From Acidovorax sp. (GTDB lineage: Bacteria; Pseudomonadota; Gammaproteobacteria; Burkholderiales; Burkholderiaceae_C): a stretch of 64,000 bases of DNA. Position numbers and translations under genes: made by a program. The stretch is taken from assembly GCF_021287135.1 (NCBI RefSeq), contig NZ_JAJTBB010000021.1, forward strand, positions 1 to 64,000. The letters run 5' to 3'. Below, piece after piece: positions 42,046 to 52,984 of this stretch (the stretch's first letter is position 1; every line of letters begins with the position of its first letter). The notes beneath the pieces were generated by a model that was given only the letters and a program-made list of their open reading frames with translations, ran no database searches and was not told the origin of the DNA.

Positions 42046-42501
42046 ATGGCCACAACGAACATCTTTGAAGCCCTGCGCGAGAGCCACGAGCGCCAGCGCA
42101 CCCTGTACCGCCAGCTCATCGGAACGAGCGGAGACACTCCGCAGCGGCAGGAGCTGTTCGAGCAGTTCAAGACCGAGCTCACGGCGCACGAGCTGGCGGA
42201 AGAGCGGCACTTCTACATTCCGCTGATGGCGCACGACGCGGGCGTGGACCTGTCACGCCACGCGATTTCCGAGCACCACCAGATCGACGAACTGGTGGAA
42301 TCCCTGGAGGCGGCCGACCCGGCCACGCCGGCGTGGCTCCCACTGGCCAAGAAACTGGCCGAGAAGGTGGAACACCACCTCACCGAAGAAGAGCACCGCT
42401 TCTTCCAGATGGCCGGCAAGCTGCTCACCGAGCGGCAAAAGACCGCGCTGGCTGCCGACTACCTTGCGGTGTACGAGGAAACCAAGGCGGCCACTGCGTA
42501 G
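42046..42501 (+). CDS. Hemerythrin HHE-domain protein
   Basis: The protein has 151 residues, all helical. Iron-ligand candidates follow the HHE pattern: ESHERQR near residue 15, ELAEERHFYIPL (about 55), EHHQIDEL and VEHHLTEEEHRFF (about 108-120). Such proteins bind a di-iron centre and are used in oxygen, NO or oxidative-stress handling. It is co-directional with the DUF1328 gene and convergent with nrtR. Confidence 0.88.
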   Translation: MATTNIFEALRESHERQRTLYRQLIGTSGDTPQRQELFEQFKTELTAHELAEERHFYIPLMAHDAGVDLSRHAISEHHQIDELVESLEAADPATPAWLPLAKKLAEKVEHHLTEEEHRFFQMAGKLLTERQKTALAADYLAVYEETKAATA

Positions 42502-42533
42502 CACCCCGGCAGCGGCGGCGCAGAACACCGGCG

Positions 42534-43211
42534 CTACAGGCCGCGCGCGCTCAGCGACAAACGGCCCCGGTAGGCCGCGCGCACCCGGTACAGCTGCGCC
42601 GGCCGGTGCGCGCCGCCGGTCTGCAGCGCGCCGGGCACGGGCTCCAGCAAGTCCAGTTCGTCCATCTTGCGGCGAAAGCTCACCTTGTTCAGTGGCTCGC
42701 CCAGCACCGTTTCGTACACCGCCTGCAGCTGCGGCAGCGTGAACGGCTCGGCGCACAAGTGCACGGGCATGGACGAATACTGGCTCTTGCTGCGCACGCG
42801 CGCCACGGCGGCATCGACCATGGCCCGGTGGTCAAACGGCAACGGCGGCAGCTGCGCCACAGGCGCGAGGGTCAGCGCCGGCGCACCGGCCAGCACCTCA
42901 GGCGGCACCAGCGCGCAATACGCGACGGCCAGCGACCAGCCGCGCGGGTCCCGGGCGGGGCCCGAGAAGGTGGCCAGCTGCTCCAGGTAGGGGCTTTGCA
43001 GCCCGGCCTTGTCGCGCAGCACGCGCGCGGCGCTGGCCTGGGCGTCGGCGTCTTCGTGCGCATGGATGTAGCCGCCCGGCAGGGCCAGCACCCCGGCAAA
43101 CGGCGCGCGCTCGCGGCGCAGCAAGGCCACGTGCAGCGCGTTCTGCTGCAGGGTCATCAAGACCACGTCCACGGTGCAGATCAGGGCGGAGTCGGCGGCA
43201 GAAGGGCTCAT
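42534..43211 (-). CDS. nrtR: NrtR-type Nudix-related transcriptional regulator of NAD metabolism
   Basis: NrtR represses NAD-salvage genes and is released by ADP-ribose. The protein has 225 residues. The N-terminal Nudix-like domain has LPGGYIHAHEDADAQASAARVLRDKAGL, in which the hydrolase box is degenerate: the REUxEE glutamates are missing, which argues for ligand sensing rather than hydrolysis. The C-terminal winged helix (FTLPQLQAVYETVLGEPLNKVSFRRKMDEL) is diagnostic of NrtR. It is divergent from pncA with a predicted operator between them. Confidence 0.9.
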   Translation of the reverse strand: MSPSAADSALICTVDVVLMTLQQNALHVALLRRERAPFAGVLALPGGYIHAHEDADAQASAARVLRDKAGLQSPYLEQLATFSGPARDPRGWSLAVAYCALVPPEVLAGAPALTLAPVAQLPPLPFDHRAMVDAAVARVRSKSQYSSMPVHLCAEPFTLPQLQAVYETVLGEPLNKVSFRRKMDELDLLEPVPGALQTGGAHRPAQLYRVRAAYRGRLSLSARGL

Positions 43212-43292
43212 GGCCCTAGTTTGTCACAGCGATGAACGAACCCAAACCCCAGTCGATTGCACTACTGTGCGGAAACACCTGCTTGCACGTTA

Positions 43293-43315
43293 GTTAGTTT
43301 ATTTTCTGTACTAAC
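43293..43315. promoter_or_regulatory. Predicted NrtR operator
   Basis: GTTAGT-N11-ACTAAC, a 23-base site with exact 6-base arms, lies between the divergent nrtR and pncA starts. Proteobacterial NrtR sites have this TTAGT..ACTAA form. An additional GTTAG overlaps the left side (43289-43293). Binding here would block transcription of the pnc/nad genes. Confidence 0.7.
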
Positions 43316-43351
43316 AGCACTACACTGGCTGCACTGACCAAGGAGAAGACC

Positions 43352-44221
43352 ATGGACCGCAGCAACCTCCAGCTTCTGGTGATCGACCCGCAAAACGACT
43401 TCTGCGACCTGCCTGCCGCCTGGCAGCCCACGGACGTGCTCACTGGCCAGCGCGTCGCCCCCGCCCTGCCTGTGCCGGGCGCCCATGCCGACCTGCAGCG
43501 CCTGGCGCAGTTCATCCGCCGCCAGGGCGCGCGCCTCGATGCCATCACCGTCACGCTCGATTCGCACCAGCGTTTTGACATCGCCCACCCCGGCTTCTGG
43601 CAGACCGGCGCGGGGGCGGACGTGGCGCCCTTCACGCCCTTCACGCCCATCACCGCCGCTCAGGTGCGGGCCGGCGAGTTCGCCCCGCGCCACAGCGCCG
43701 GCCTGCCGCGCACGCTGCAGTACCTGGACGCGCTGGAAGCCCAGGGCCGCTACACGCTGATGGTGTGGCCCGTGCACTGCGAAGTGGGCAGCTGGGGCCA
43801 CGGCGTGCATGCCGACGTGCTGGCGGCCTGCGGGGCCTGGCAGCTGCAGCGCCAGCGCGCGGTGCACAACGTGTTCAAGGGCACCAATCCCTGGACGGAA
43901 CACTACAGCGCGATCCAAGCCGAGGTGCCCGATGCGGCAGATGAGCGCACCGCACTCCACACCGCCCTGCTGGGCCAGCTGGGCCAGGCCGATGTGCTGC
44001 TGATCGCGGGCGAGGCCAGCAGCCACTGCGTGCGCGCAACCACGGAGCACCTCGTGCAGCACCTGCCTCGGCTGGTGACGGGCTGGCAGCCCCGCCGCAT
44101 CGTGCTGCTGACCGATGGCATGAGCCCCGTGGCCGGCTTCGAGGCGCAGCACCAGGCGTTTCTGGACGGCATGCGTGCAGCCGGCGCACAGCTCTTCAAT
44201 ATGAATGAAATCAGCCTCTAG
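43352..44221 (+). CDS. pncA: Nicotinamidase-type isochorismatase-family hydrolase
   Basis: It should convert nicotinamide to nicotinate, feeding pncB. The protein has 289 residues, longer than E. coli PncA (about 213) because of an inserted region around residues 90-130. The triad is visible: Asp in VIDPQNDFCD, a lysine candidate in VFKGTNPWTEHYSAI, and Cys in GEASSHCVRATTEHL. WPVHCEVGSWGHGVH is an unusual metal-binding-like loop. The last codons (ATC AGC CTC TAG) come from repeat copy E. Confidence 0.88.
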   Translation: MDRSNLQLLVIDPQNDFCDLPAAWQPTDVLTGQRVAPALPVPGAHADLQRLAQFIRRQGARLDAITVTLDSHQRFDIAHPGFWQTGAGADVAPFTPFTPITAAQVRAGEFAPRHSAGLPRTLQYLDALEAQGRYTLMVWPVHCEVGSWGHGVHADVLAACGAWQLQRQRAVHNVFKGTNPWTEHYSAIQAEVPDAADERTALHTALLGQLGQADVLLIAGEASSHCVRATTEHLVQHLPRLVTGWQPRRIVLLTDGMSPVAGFEAQHQAFLDGMRAAGAQLFNMNEISL

Positions 44222-44250
44222 CGCTTATCCAGAAAGCGCCAGCAGCTATC
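44214..44250 (+). repeat. Comamonad intergenic repeat, copy E
   Basis: GCCTCTAGCGCTTATCC, then AAAGCGCCAGCAGCTAT. It supplies the pncA stop codon and ends just before the AAGGAG of pncB. Confidence 0.8.
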
Positions 44251-44266
44251 CATCAAGGAGCATCAC

Positions 44267-45463
44267 ATGGCCCCCGTCATCACCAGCCTGCTCGACACCG
44301 ACCTCTACAAGTTCACGATGTGGCAGGCGCTGCTGCACCGCCACCCGCAAACACAAAGCGAGTACCGCTTTGTGTGCCGCAACACCCCCGCCTATCCGCT
44401 GGCCGAACTGCTGCCCGAGGTGAACGCCGCGCTGGACCACCTGTGCACGCTGCGCTTCACGCCCGACGAGCTGGCCTACGTGGGCGGGCTGCGCTACATC
44501 AAGAGCGACTTTGTGGACTTTCTGCGCATCTTCCAGTTCCAGCGCAGCTTCATCCGCGCCTGGGCCGAGGGGGAGCAGCTGCACATCGTGGCGCAAGGGC
44601 CGCAGGTGCATGTGATGGGCTTCGAGATCTTCGTGCTGGCCATCGTCAACGAGCTGTACTTCCGACGCATCGACGCGCCCCAGGCGCTGGCCCACGGCCG
44701 CGAGCGTCTGGCCGCCAAGGTGCGGCAGCTGCAAGACTTGGCGCAACAGGCCACCCTGCGCCACCCCTTCGAGCTGTTCGACTTTGGCCTGCGCCGCCGC
44801 TACAGCGGCGCCTGGCAGCGCGAGGTGGTGCAGACCTTTGCGCGCGAGGCGCCGCAGTGGTTCAAGGGCACCAGCAACGTGCTGCTGGCGCGCGACCTGG
44901 GTCTGGTGCCCATCGGCACGATGGCGCACGAGTACCTGCAAAGCTACCAGGCACTGGGGGTGCGCCTGCGTGATTTTCAGAAGGCCGCGCTGGAAGACTG
45001 GGTGCAGGAGTACCGCGGCGACCTGGGCGTTGCGCTGACCGACACCGTCGGCATGGACGCCTTCCTGGCCGACTTCGACCTGTACTTCGCCAAGCTCTTC
45101 GACGGCCTGCGGCACGACTCGGGCGACCCCGTGGCCTGGGGCGAGAAGGCGCTGGCGCGCTACGCGAAGCTGCGCATCGACGCGCACACCAAGCGGCTGG
45201 TCTTCTCCGACGGGCTGGACCTGGAGCGCGCCCTCATGCTGTACCGCCACTTTGGCGACCGCACGCAACTGGGCTTTGGCATTGGCACGCACCTCACCAA
45301 CGACATGGGGCCCAGCCACCAGCCGCTCAACATCGTGATGAAGCTCGTGCGTGCCAACGGGCAGCCGGTGGCGAAGCTGTCGGACACGCCGGGCAAGACG
45401 CTGTGCGACGATGAAACCTATCTGGCGTACCTGCGCCAAGTGTTCCAGGTCAAGGAGACGTGA
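44267..45463 (+). CDS. pncB: Nicotinate phosphoribosyltransferase
   Basis: PncB joins nicotinate and PRPP to give nicotinate mononucleotide. The protein has 398 residues. Motifs are [17 protein letters not shown], a typical start, [31 protein letters not shown], and [13 protein letters not shown], with the phosphate-site [16 protein letters not shown] precedes ATG 44267. Its stop overlaps or abuts the nadE start. Confidence 0.96.
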   Translation: MAPVITSLLDTDLYKFTMWQALLHRHPQTQSEYRFVCRNTPAYPLAELLPEVNAALDHLCTLRFTPDELAYVGGLRYIKSDFVDFLRIFQFQRSFIRAWAEGEQLHIVAQGPQVHVMGFEIFVLAIVNELYFRRIDAPQALAHGRERLAAKVRQLQDLAQQATLRHPFELFDFGLRRRYSGAWQREVVQTFAREAPQWFKGTSNVLLARDLGLVPIGTMAHEYLQSYQALGVRLRDFQKAALEDWVQEYRGDLGVALTDTVGMDAFLADFDLYFAKLFDGLRHDSGDPVAWGEKALARYAKLRIDAHTKRLVFSDGLDLERALMLYRHFGDRTQLGFGIGTHLTNDMGPSHQPLNIVMKLVRANGQPVAKLSDTPGKTLCDDETYLAYLRQVFQVKET

Positions 45464-45468
45464 CGATC

Positions 45469-47169
45469 ATGCTACGCATCACCCTCGCCCAACTCAACTT
45501 CACCGTCGGCGACATTGAAGGCAATGTGGCCCGCATGGTGCAGGCCGCACAGCAGGCGGCGCGCGACCAATCGCAGCTCATCGTGTTCAGCGAGCTGGCC
45601 GTGTGCGGCTACTACCCCGCCGACCTGCTGGACGAGCCCGCCTTCCAGCAGCGCATCGCGGCCGGCGTCAGTGCCCTGCAACGGGCCTCGGCCGAGCTGC
45701 CCCAGCTGCATTGGGTGGTGGGCGCACCCACGCCCACCAGCGGCCCCGGCAAGAAGCTGCACAACAGCCTGCTGGTGCTGCAGGGCGGCGCCGTGCGCCT
45801 GCAATATGCCAAGCAGCTGCTGCCCACCTACAACGTCTTTGACGAGCGCCGCCACTTCGAGCCCGGCCCCGACGTGGCCAAGGTGCTGCGCGTGGGCAGC
45901 GCCCAGGTGGGCCTGCTGGTGTGCGAAGACGGCTGGAACGACCACGGCGCCGACTACATCGTCAACCCGTTCGAGCGCCTGCGGGACGCAGCGCCCGACC
46001 TGGTCATCAGCATCAACGCCAGCCCCAGCCATGTGGGCAAGCGCGAGCAGCGGCACACCCTGTTTGGCGGCTCGTCGCGCCGCCACGGCCTGCCCATCCT
46101 GTACGTGAACCAAGTGGGCGGGCACGACCAGCTGGTGTACGACGGCGCCTCGTTCGCGGCCGAGCCCGAGGCGGGCATCGTCTTCGAGGCGCCGCGCTTT
46201 GTGGAGGACGTGCGCACGCTGCAGTTTGAAGGCGGCCGCTTCTTCACGGCCGACGGCCAGCGCCCCACGCCCGTGCCCGCGCAGGGCCTGCCCACGCTGG
46301 AGTTCTACCGCCAGCAGATCGTGCTGGGCCTCACGGACTACGCGCGGCGCTGCGGCTTCACGCAGGCGGTGGTGGGCAGCTCGGGCGGCATCGACAGCGC
46401 ACTCACGCTGGCGCTGGCCGCGCAGGCGCTGGGCCCCGAGAACGTGGTGGGCGTGACCATGCCCTCGCGCTACTCCAGCAGCGGCTCGGTGGATGACTCG
46501 GTGGTGCTGTGCCAGAACCTGGGCGTGCAGCTGCACACGCACCCCATCGCCGACCTGGTGGCGGGCTATGCGCAGCAGTTTCAAACCAGCTTCGGTACCG
46601 CGCTGCAAGGGTTGCCGCTCGAAAATCTGCAAGCCCGCATCCGCGGCACCGTGCTGATGGAATACTCCAACGCCTTCGGCCACCTGCTGCTCACCACGGG
46701 CAACAAGAGCGAAATCTCGGTGGGCTACTGCACGCTGTATGGCGACACCAACGGCGGCCTGGGGCTGATCGGCGATCTGTACAAGACGGAGGTGTTCGCG
46801 CTGGCCCGCCACGTCAACGCGCACGCGGGGCGCGAGCTGATCCCGCAGGCCATCATCGACAAGGAGCCCTCGGCCGAGCTGGCCCCCGGACAGCGCGACA
46901 CGGACAGCCTGCCGCCGTACCCGGTGCTGGACGAGATCCTCAAGCTGCTGATCGAGGGCGACCGCCTGTCCGCCGCCGAGCACACCCAGGCCCAGGCCCT
47001 GGTCGCGCAGCTGCAAGAAACCGAAGCCGGCGCGGCGCTGGTGCAGCGCATCCATGCCATGGTGGCGCGCAATGAATACAAGCGCCGCCAGGCTCCGCCC
47101 ATCCTGCGCCTGCGGGCGCGGGCCTTTGGCAGCGGGCGGCAGATGCCCATCGCGGCCAAGTATTTGTGA
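45469..47169 (+). CDS. nadE: Glutamine-dependent NAD+ synthase
   Basis: NadE amidates nicotinate adenine dinucleotide to NAD+. The protein has 566 residues from ATG 45469 (a GTG three codons earlier overlaps the pncB stop). The N-terminal nitrilase domain has its Glu in FSELAVCGYYP, Lys in YAKQLLPTYNVFDE and Cys in LLVCEDGWND. The C-terminal synthetase has the P-loop GSSGGIDSALT, TTGNKSEISVGY and DKEPSAELAPGQ. It is part of the pncA-pncB-nadE-nadM group. Confidence 0.95.
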   Translation: MLRITLAQLNFTVGDIEGNVARMVQAAQQAARDQSQLIVFSELAVCGYYPADLLDEPAFQQRIAAGVSALQRASAELPQLHWVVGAPTPTSGPGKKLHNSLLVLQGGAVRLQYAKQLLPTYNVFDERRHFEPGPDVAKVLRVGSAQVGLLVCEDGWNDHGADYIVNPFERLRDAAPDLVISINASPSHVGKREQRHTLFGGSSRRHGLPILYVNQVGGHDQLVYDGASFAAEPEAGIVFEAPRFVEDVRTLQFEGGRFFTADGQRPTPVPAQGLPTLEFYRQQIVLGLTDYARRCGFTQAVVGSSGGIDSALTLALAAQALGPENVVGVTMPSRYSSSGSVDDSVVLCQNLGVQLHTHPIADLVAGYAQQFQTSFGTALQGLPLENLQARIRGTVLMEYSNAFGHLLLTTGNKSEISVGYCTLYGDTNGGLGLIGDLYKTEVFALARHVNAHAGRELIPQAIIDKEPSAELAPGQRDTDSLPPYPVLDEILKLLIEGDRLSAAEHTQAQALVAQLQETEAGAALVQRIHAMVARNEYKRRQAPPILRLRARAFGSGRQMPIAAKYL

Positions 47170-47177
47170 CAACCCCC

Positions 47178-47228
47178 TGAGCCGCTTCGCGGCTTCCCCC
47201 TTCTCTCACGCTGCGCGTGGGAAGGGGG
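47178..47228. repeat. REP-like double hairpin
   Basis: GCCGC-TTC-GCGGC (47181-47193) is followed by CCCCCTTC..CACGC-TGC-GCGTG..GAAGGGGG (47196-47228). Pairs of hairpins of this kind are common between comamonad genes, to my knowledge. It lies a few bases after the nadE stop and may end its transcript. Confidence 0.65.
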
Positions 47229-47323
47229 ACGACGCCAGCGCGGCGGGGCGGCCCTTGCGCGGCATCCGCGGGCGGGGCCGCGCCAGTACCATGCGGCACG
47301 CCTCATTCACCGAAATCCATCAC

Positions 47324-47370
47324 TACTAAAATCGTAGCTGCCAGCGCTTTACAGATAAGCCCCAGCGGCC
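47324..47370 (-). repeat. Comamonad intergenic repeat, copy F (diverged, opposite orientation)
   Basis: On the minus strand the copy reads GGCCGCTGGGGCTTATCTGTAAAGCGCTGGCAGCTAC with an AT-rich tail. It lies just upstream of nadM. Confidence 0.65.
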
Positions 47371-47398
47371 CAAAACATCAAAAACATCCTGGAGACCC

Positions 47399-48436
47399 AT
47401 GCACGACACCGCCCTCCTCATCGGCCGCTTTGAACCTGTGCACAGCGGCCATATCGCCCTGCTGCTGGAAGCCCTGCGCCAGGCGCCCCAGGTCATCGTC
47501 GTGGTGGGCTCGGCCTGGCAGGCGCGGTCGCCCAAGAACCCGTTCACGTGGCAGGAGCGCGAAGCCATGCTGCTGGGCGCCCTGCCGGAGGCCGACCGCG
47601 CCCGCGTGCAGGTGCTGCCCGTGCGCGACTACTACAACGAGGCCGTGTGGGTGCAGGCGGTGCGCCGGGGCGTGGCCCAACGCACAGCGCCAGGCGCACG
47701 CATCGCGCTGGTGGGCCACTTCAAGGACGCCACCAGCAGCTACCTGCGCGCCTTCCCGGCGTGGACGCTGATCGACTTGCCCCGCCAGGGCCGCATGGAC
47801 GCCACCACCATCCGCGACGCCTACTTTGGCGCCACGCCCGCCACCGTGGCCGCGGCGCTGGCGCCGCTGGCCGGGGAGATCCCCGCCAGCACGCTGGCGA
47901 TGCTGGAGCAGTTTGCGAAAACCCCGCACTACCCCGCGCTGCAGGAAGAGTGGCGCATGCTGCGCGGCTACCGTGAGTCCTGGGCCGCCGCGCCCTACCC
48001 GCCCGTGTTCGTCACGGTGGACGCCGTGCTGCGCTGCCAAGACCAGGTGCTGCTGATCCGCCGCGCCCATGCCCCCGGCAAAGGCCAGCTGGCCGTGCCC
48101 GGCGGCTTCATCGAGCAGCGCGAGACGGTGTGGCAATCGTGCCTGCGCGAGCTGGTGGAGGAAACCCACTGCAACCTGCCCGAAGCGACCCTGCGCGCCG
48201 CCCTGCAGTCGGTGGCCGTGTTCGACCACCCGGACCGCAGCCAGCGCGGCCGCACCATCACCCACGCGCACTACTTCGACCTGGGCGATGCGCCGCTTCC
48301 GTTAGTGCAGGCGGACGACGATGCGGCGCTGGTGCAGTGGACGCGCATCGACCAGCTGGCTGGCCTGGAAGAGGAATTCTTTGAAGACCACTTCCACATG
48401 CTGGACCACTTTCTGGGCCTGACCGAACTGGGCTAG
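47399..48436 (+). CDS. nadM: Bifunctional NMN adenylyltransferase / Nudix hydrolase
   Basis: The protein has 345 residues. The N-terminal nucleotidyltransferase has GRFEPVHSGHIALLLEAL (H-x-G-H type) and TTIRDAYFG, and should make NAD from NMN (or NaAD from NaMN). The C-terminal half is a Nudix hydrolase with a complete box, GGFIEQRETVWQSCLRELVEE, probably acting on ADP-ribose. Fused NadM-Nudix proteins are known NrtR targets, and the ADP-ribose they consume is the NrtR ligand. It is the last gene of this locus. Confidence 0.93.
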   Translation: MHDTALLIGRFEPVHSGHIALLLEALRQAPQVIVVVGSAWQARSPKNPFTWQEREAMLLGALPEADRARVQVLPVRDYYNEAVWVQAVRRGVAQRTAPGARIALVGHFKDATSSYLRAFPAWTLIDLPRQGRMDATTIRDAYFGATPATVAAALAPLAGEIPASTLAMLEQFAKTPHYPALQEEWRMLRGYRESWAAAPYPPVFVTVDAVLRCQDQVLLIRRAHAPGKGQLAVPGGFIEQRETVWQSCLRELVEETHCNLPEATLRAALQSVAVFDHPDRSQRGRTITHAHYFDLGDAPLPLVQADDDAALVQWTRIDQLAGLEEEFFEDHFHMLDHFLGLTELG

Positions 48437-48485
48437 CCGACTGGGTTGGGCGAACCGCCGCCGGCCCCAAAATTGGAACAAAACA

Positions 48486-48534
48486 GGCTGCAGCGCTTAT
48501 CCATCAAGCGCCGTCAGCTATATTTTCAATAGCA
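48486..48534 (+). repeat. Comamonad intergenic repeat, copy G
   Basis: GGCTGCAGCGCTTATCCATCAAGCGC followed by CGTCAGCTATA and TTTCAATAGCA. It lies between the convergent nadM and amidohydrolase genes and touches the latter's stop. Confidence 0.85.
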
Positions 48535-49791
48535 TCAAGTCCCTGCCCGCTCCAGCATGGCGTGCAGCAGCACGTTGCACCCGGCCTCGATGTGCTCGGG
48601 TTTCGCATCCTCGATCTCGTTGTGGCTGATGCCGTCCTTGCAGGGGATGAAGATCATGCCGCTGGGCGCGAGCTTGGCCATGTACACGGCATCGTGCCCC
48701 GCCCCTGAAACAGCAGGCATGTGGCTGTAGCCCAGCTTGGCGGCGGCGCGGCCCACGGCGTCCACGCACTCGGGCTGGAAGAGCTGCGCGGGGTAGCTGG
48801 ACACCATCTCGATGTGCACCTGCACCCCGTGTTCTTTGGCCACCTGGTCGGCAAAGGCCTTGACCTCGGCGGCCATGGCATCGACCAGTTCGTCCGTGCT
48901 GTTGCGCAGGTCGATGCTGAACTTGACCCGGCCCGGAATCACGTTGCGGCTGTTGGGGAACACCTGCACCATGCCCACGGTGCCCCGGCCATGCGGCGGG
49001 TGGCGGTGGGCCGCTGCCACCACGTCTTGCATGATGCGCGTGGCGGCCAGCATCGCGTCCTTGCGCAGGGCCATGGGCGTGGGGCCGGCGTGGGCTTCCA
49101 TGCCGGTGACGGTGCAGTCGAACCAGCGGATGCCCAGCACGCCGCTGACCACGCCGATGGTCTTGTCGTTGTCTTCCAGGACCGGGCCTTGCTCGATGTG
49201 GGTTTCGAAATACGCGCCGATGGGGTGGTCGCCGGGTTCCTGGTCGCCGATGTAGCCGATGCGCTCCAGTTCGCCCTTCACCGTCTTGCCTTCGGTGTCG
49301 GTGGCGGCATAGGCGTGCTCCAGCGTGAAGGCCCTGGCGAACACGCCGGAGCCCATCATCACGGGCACAAAGCGCGATCCTTCCTCGTTGGTCCAGAACG
49401 CCACTTCGATGGGGGCTTCGGTTTCGATGCCGTGGTCGTTCAAGGTGCGGACGACTTCGATGCCTGCCAGCACGCCGTAGTTGCCGTCGAACTTGCCGCC
49501 CGTGGGCTGGGTGTCGATGTGGCTGCCGGTCATGATGGGTGGCAGGCTGTTGTTGCGGCCGGGGCGGCGCATGAAGCCGTTGCCGATCTTGTCGATGGTC
49601 ACCGTCATGCCCGCTTCGCGCGCCCAGCGGGTGACGAGGTCGCGACCCTGCTTGTCCAGGTCGGTGAGGGTGAGGCGGCACACGCCGCCCTTAGGCGTGG
49701 CGCCGATCTGCGCCAGCTCCATGAGCGAATCCCACAGGCGCTGGCCGTTGATGCGCAGGTTTTCGATGTTGGGTTTGACTTTGGTGTCCAT
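48535..49791 (-). CDS. Zn-dependent N-carbamoyl-beta-alanine amidohydrolase (M20 family)
   Basis: It probably releases beta-alanine, CO2 and ammonia from N-carbamoyl-beta-alanine, the last step of reductive pyrimidine breakdown. The protein has 418 residues from ATG 49791 with GGAGAACACC before it; an ATG six codons upstream is less likely. M20 metal motifs are GSHIDTQPTGGKFDG, FWTNEEGSRFV and the final SGAGHDAVYMA. Allantoate or hydantoin hydrolases share this fold; the neighbours (dihydropyrimidinase, PreAT) favour the beta-alanine role. It is the last gene of the operon. Confidence 0.88.
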   Translation of the reverse strand: MDTKVKPNIENLRINGQRLWDSLMELAQIGATPKGGVCRLTLTDLDKQGRDLVTRWAREAGMTVTIDKIGNGFMRRPGRNNSLPPIMTGSHIDTQPTGGKFDGNYGVLAGIEVVRTLNDHGIETEAPIEVAFWTNEEGSRFVPVMMGSGVFARAFTLEHAYAATDTEGKTVKGELERIGYIGDQEPGDHPIGAYFETHIEQGPVLEDNDKTIGVVSGVLGIRWFDCTVTGMEAHAGPTPMALRKDAMLAATRIMQDVVAAAHRHPPHGRGTVGMVQVFPNSRNVIPGRVKFSIDLRNSTDELVDAMAAEVKAFADQVAKEHGVQVHIEMVSSYPAQLFQPECVDAVGRAAAKLGYSHMPAVSGAGHDAVYMAKLAPSGMIFIPCKDGISHNEIEDAKPEHIEAGCNVLLHAMLERAGT

Positions 49792-49817
49792 GGTGTTCTC
49801 CGGATGCATTGCAGCGG

Positions 49818-51293
<1,476 letters not shown>

Positions 51294-51342
51294 TCAAAAA
51301 AGGGACCCTGCACTGCCACCAGGCCCAGGCAGGGTCCCAGGG

Positions 51343-52800
51343 TCATTTCTTCTTGGCCGTGAGGTAGTAGTAGGTGCCGGCCACCGCCAGGCTGAAGAAC
51401 CAGCCCGAGTCGAACAGCGTGAGCCAGATGGCCGGCATGCCCGCCTTGTCCACCACGCCCGACACGGCCAGGTAGCCCGGCAGGCACGGCAGCACGCCCA
51501 GCAGGAAGGCGATGAGCGCCTGCAGGTTCCAGCCGTTGCTGTATTCATACTCGCCACCGCGGCGGTACAGGTCGTCCACCTTCAGCTCGCTCTTGCGCAC
51601 CAGGTAGTAGTCCACCAGCAGGATGCCCGCGATGGCGCCCAGCAGCGTGCCGTAGCCGCCCAGCCAGGTGAAGAGGTAGCCGCCCGATGTGGCCAGCAGC
51701 TTCCAGGGCATGAACAGCAGGCCGATGCCCGCAGCGATCAGGCCGCCCATGCGGAAGCTGATCTTGGACGGCGCGCACTGGCTGAAGTCATACGAAGGCG
51801 ACACCAGGTTGGCGGCCACGTTGGTGGTGAGGTTGGCGAGCAAGATCACCAGCAGGCCCAGGCCCGCGGCCACGCTGCCCATCTGCGTGAGCAGGCCGTC
51901 GGGGAACAACTGGGCCTTGCCGTACAGGATGGCCGAGGCCGAGAAGCCGATCACGCCCACCATGGAGAACAGCGCCATGGGAATCGGCAGGCCGATGGCC
52001 TGGCCCACGACCTGGTCCTTCTGCGACTTGGCAAAGCGCGTGAAGTCCGGAATGTTGAGCGCCAGCGTCGCCCAGAAGCCGACCAAGCCCGTGAGCGCCG
52101 CCCAGGTCTTGGGGCCGCCCTCGACCACCTTGGCAGGCAGGTTGAAGAGCTGGCCCGAGGGCACCTTCATCATCAGCACGACGACCAGCGCGATGGACGC
52201 AATGATCATCAGCGGCGCCGCGATCACCTCCAGCATGCGGATGGACTCCGGCCCCTTCCAGATGAACCAGATGTGCACCGCCCAGAACGCCAGGAAGCAC
52301 ACGAACTGCGAAGTGCTGATGGTCTGCCCCTCAGCCGGGCCCGCCAGGCCCATGCCCAGGATGTTGAGGAACCCGTGCAGCGCCAGCGCGCCAAAGTAGC
52401 AGTTGATGGAGAACCACCCGCAGGCCACCAGGCCGCGCAGCACGGCCGGCAGGTTGGCCCCCTTCACGCCGAACGATGCCCGCGCCAGCACGGGGAAGGG
52501 CACACCGTAGCGAGGCCCCACGCGGCCGATGAGCACCATGGGCACCAGCACGATGCAGTTGGCCAGGAACACCAGCCACACCGCCATCTGCCAGGTGAAG
52601 CCCTGGTCCAGCATGGAGCTGGCCATGGTGTACGTGGGCACGCACACGACCATGCCCACCCAGAGCGCGGCAAAGTCCTTCCAGGTCCAGTGTCGCTGCG
52701 CGGCGGTGGTGGGGAGCAGATCTTCGTTGGCGAGCGTGTTCGACGCCGCGCCGGACATGGGCCCCGCCATATGGGCAGCGCTGCCGGTACTGTTGGTCAT
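51343..52800 (-). CDS. NCS1-family nucleobase:cation symporter
   Basis: The protein has 485 residues from ATG 52800 with AGGAG nine bases upstream; an ATG 13 codons earlier is possible. About 12 transmembrane helices are visible. Features of NCS1 are WTWKDFAALWVGMVVCVPTY near the N-terminus, RASFGVKGANLP, the centre FWATLALNIPDFTRFAKSQ and SYDFSQCAPSKISFRMGG. Likely cargo is uracil, thymine or allantoin; the operon supports a pyrimidine base. Confidence 0.9.
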   Translation of the reverse strand: MTNSTGSAAHMAGPMSGAASNTLANEDLLPTTAAQRHWTWKDFAALWVGMVVCVPTYTMASSMLDQGFTWQMAVWLVFLANCIVLVPMVLIGRVGPRYGVPFPVLARASFGVKGANLPAVLRGLVACGWFSINCYFGALALHGFLNILGMGLAGPAEGQTISTSQFVCFLAFWAVHIWFIWKGPESIRMLEVIAAPLMIIASIALVVVLMMKVPSGQLFNLPAKVVEGGPKTWAALTGLVGFWATLALNIPDFTRFAKSQKDQVVGQAIGLPIPMALFSMVGVIGFSASAILYGKAQLFPDGLLTQMGSVAAGLGLLVILLANLTTNVAANLVSPSYDFSQCAPSKISFRMGGLIAAGIGLLFMPWKLLATSGGYLFTWLGGYGTLLGAIAGILLVDYYLVRKSELKVDDLYRRGGEYEYSNGWNLQALIAFLLGVLPCLPGYLAVSGVVDKAGMPAIWLTLFDSGWFFSLAVAGTYYYLTAKKK

Positions 52801-52984
52801 GCCTGTACTCCTGTCAAAAGACGTGGTTGGGTTGCACACGGCCCGCTGTCGGCACCAGCCTCCTCAGGCTGGCAGACAGCGGGAAAGGGAAGCGAGCGAT
52901 GCTATCGGTCACGCAAGAACTGCACCAGACGCACTGCAGCACGCGCCGCTGCCACGGCCTGCGCGCCCCGTGCGCCCGGTGCCG

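Noticed and set aside
42534..43211. nrtR as an active Nudix hydrolase
   Set aside because: The REUxEE glutamates of the Nudix box are not present, and a DNA-binding winged helix follows.
47178..47275. A small gene in the nadE-nadM gap
   Set aside because: The frames there have no ribosome site and the sequence is a pair of hairpins typical of REP-like DNA.
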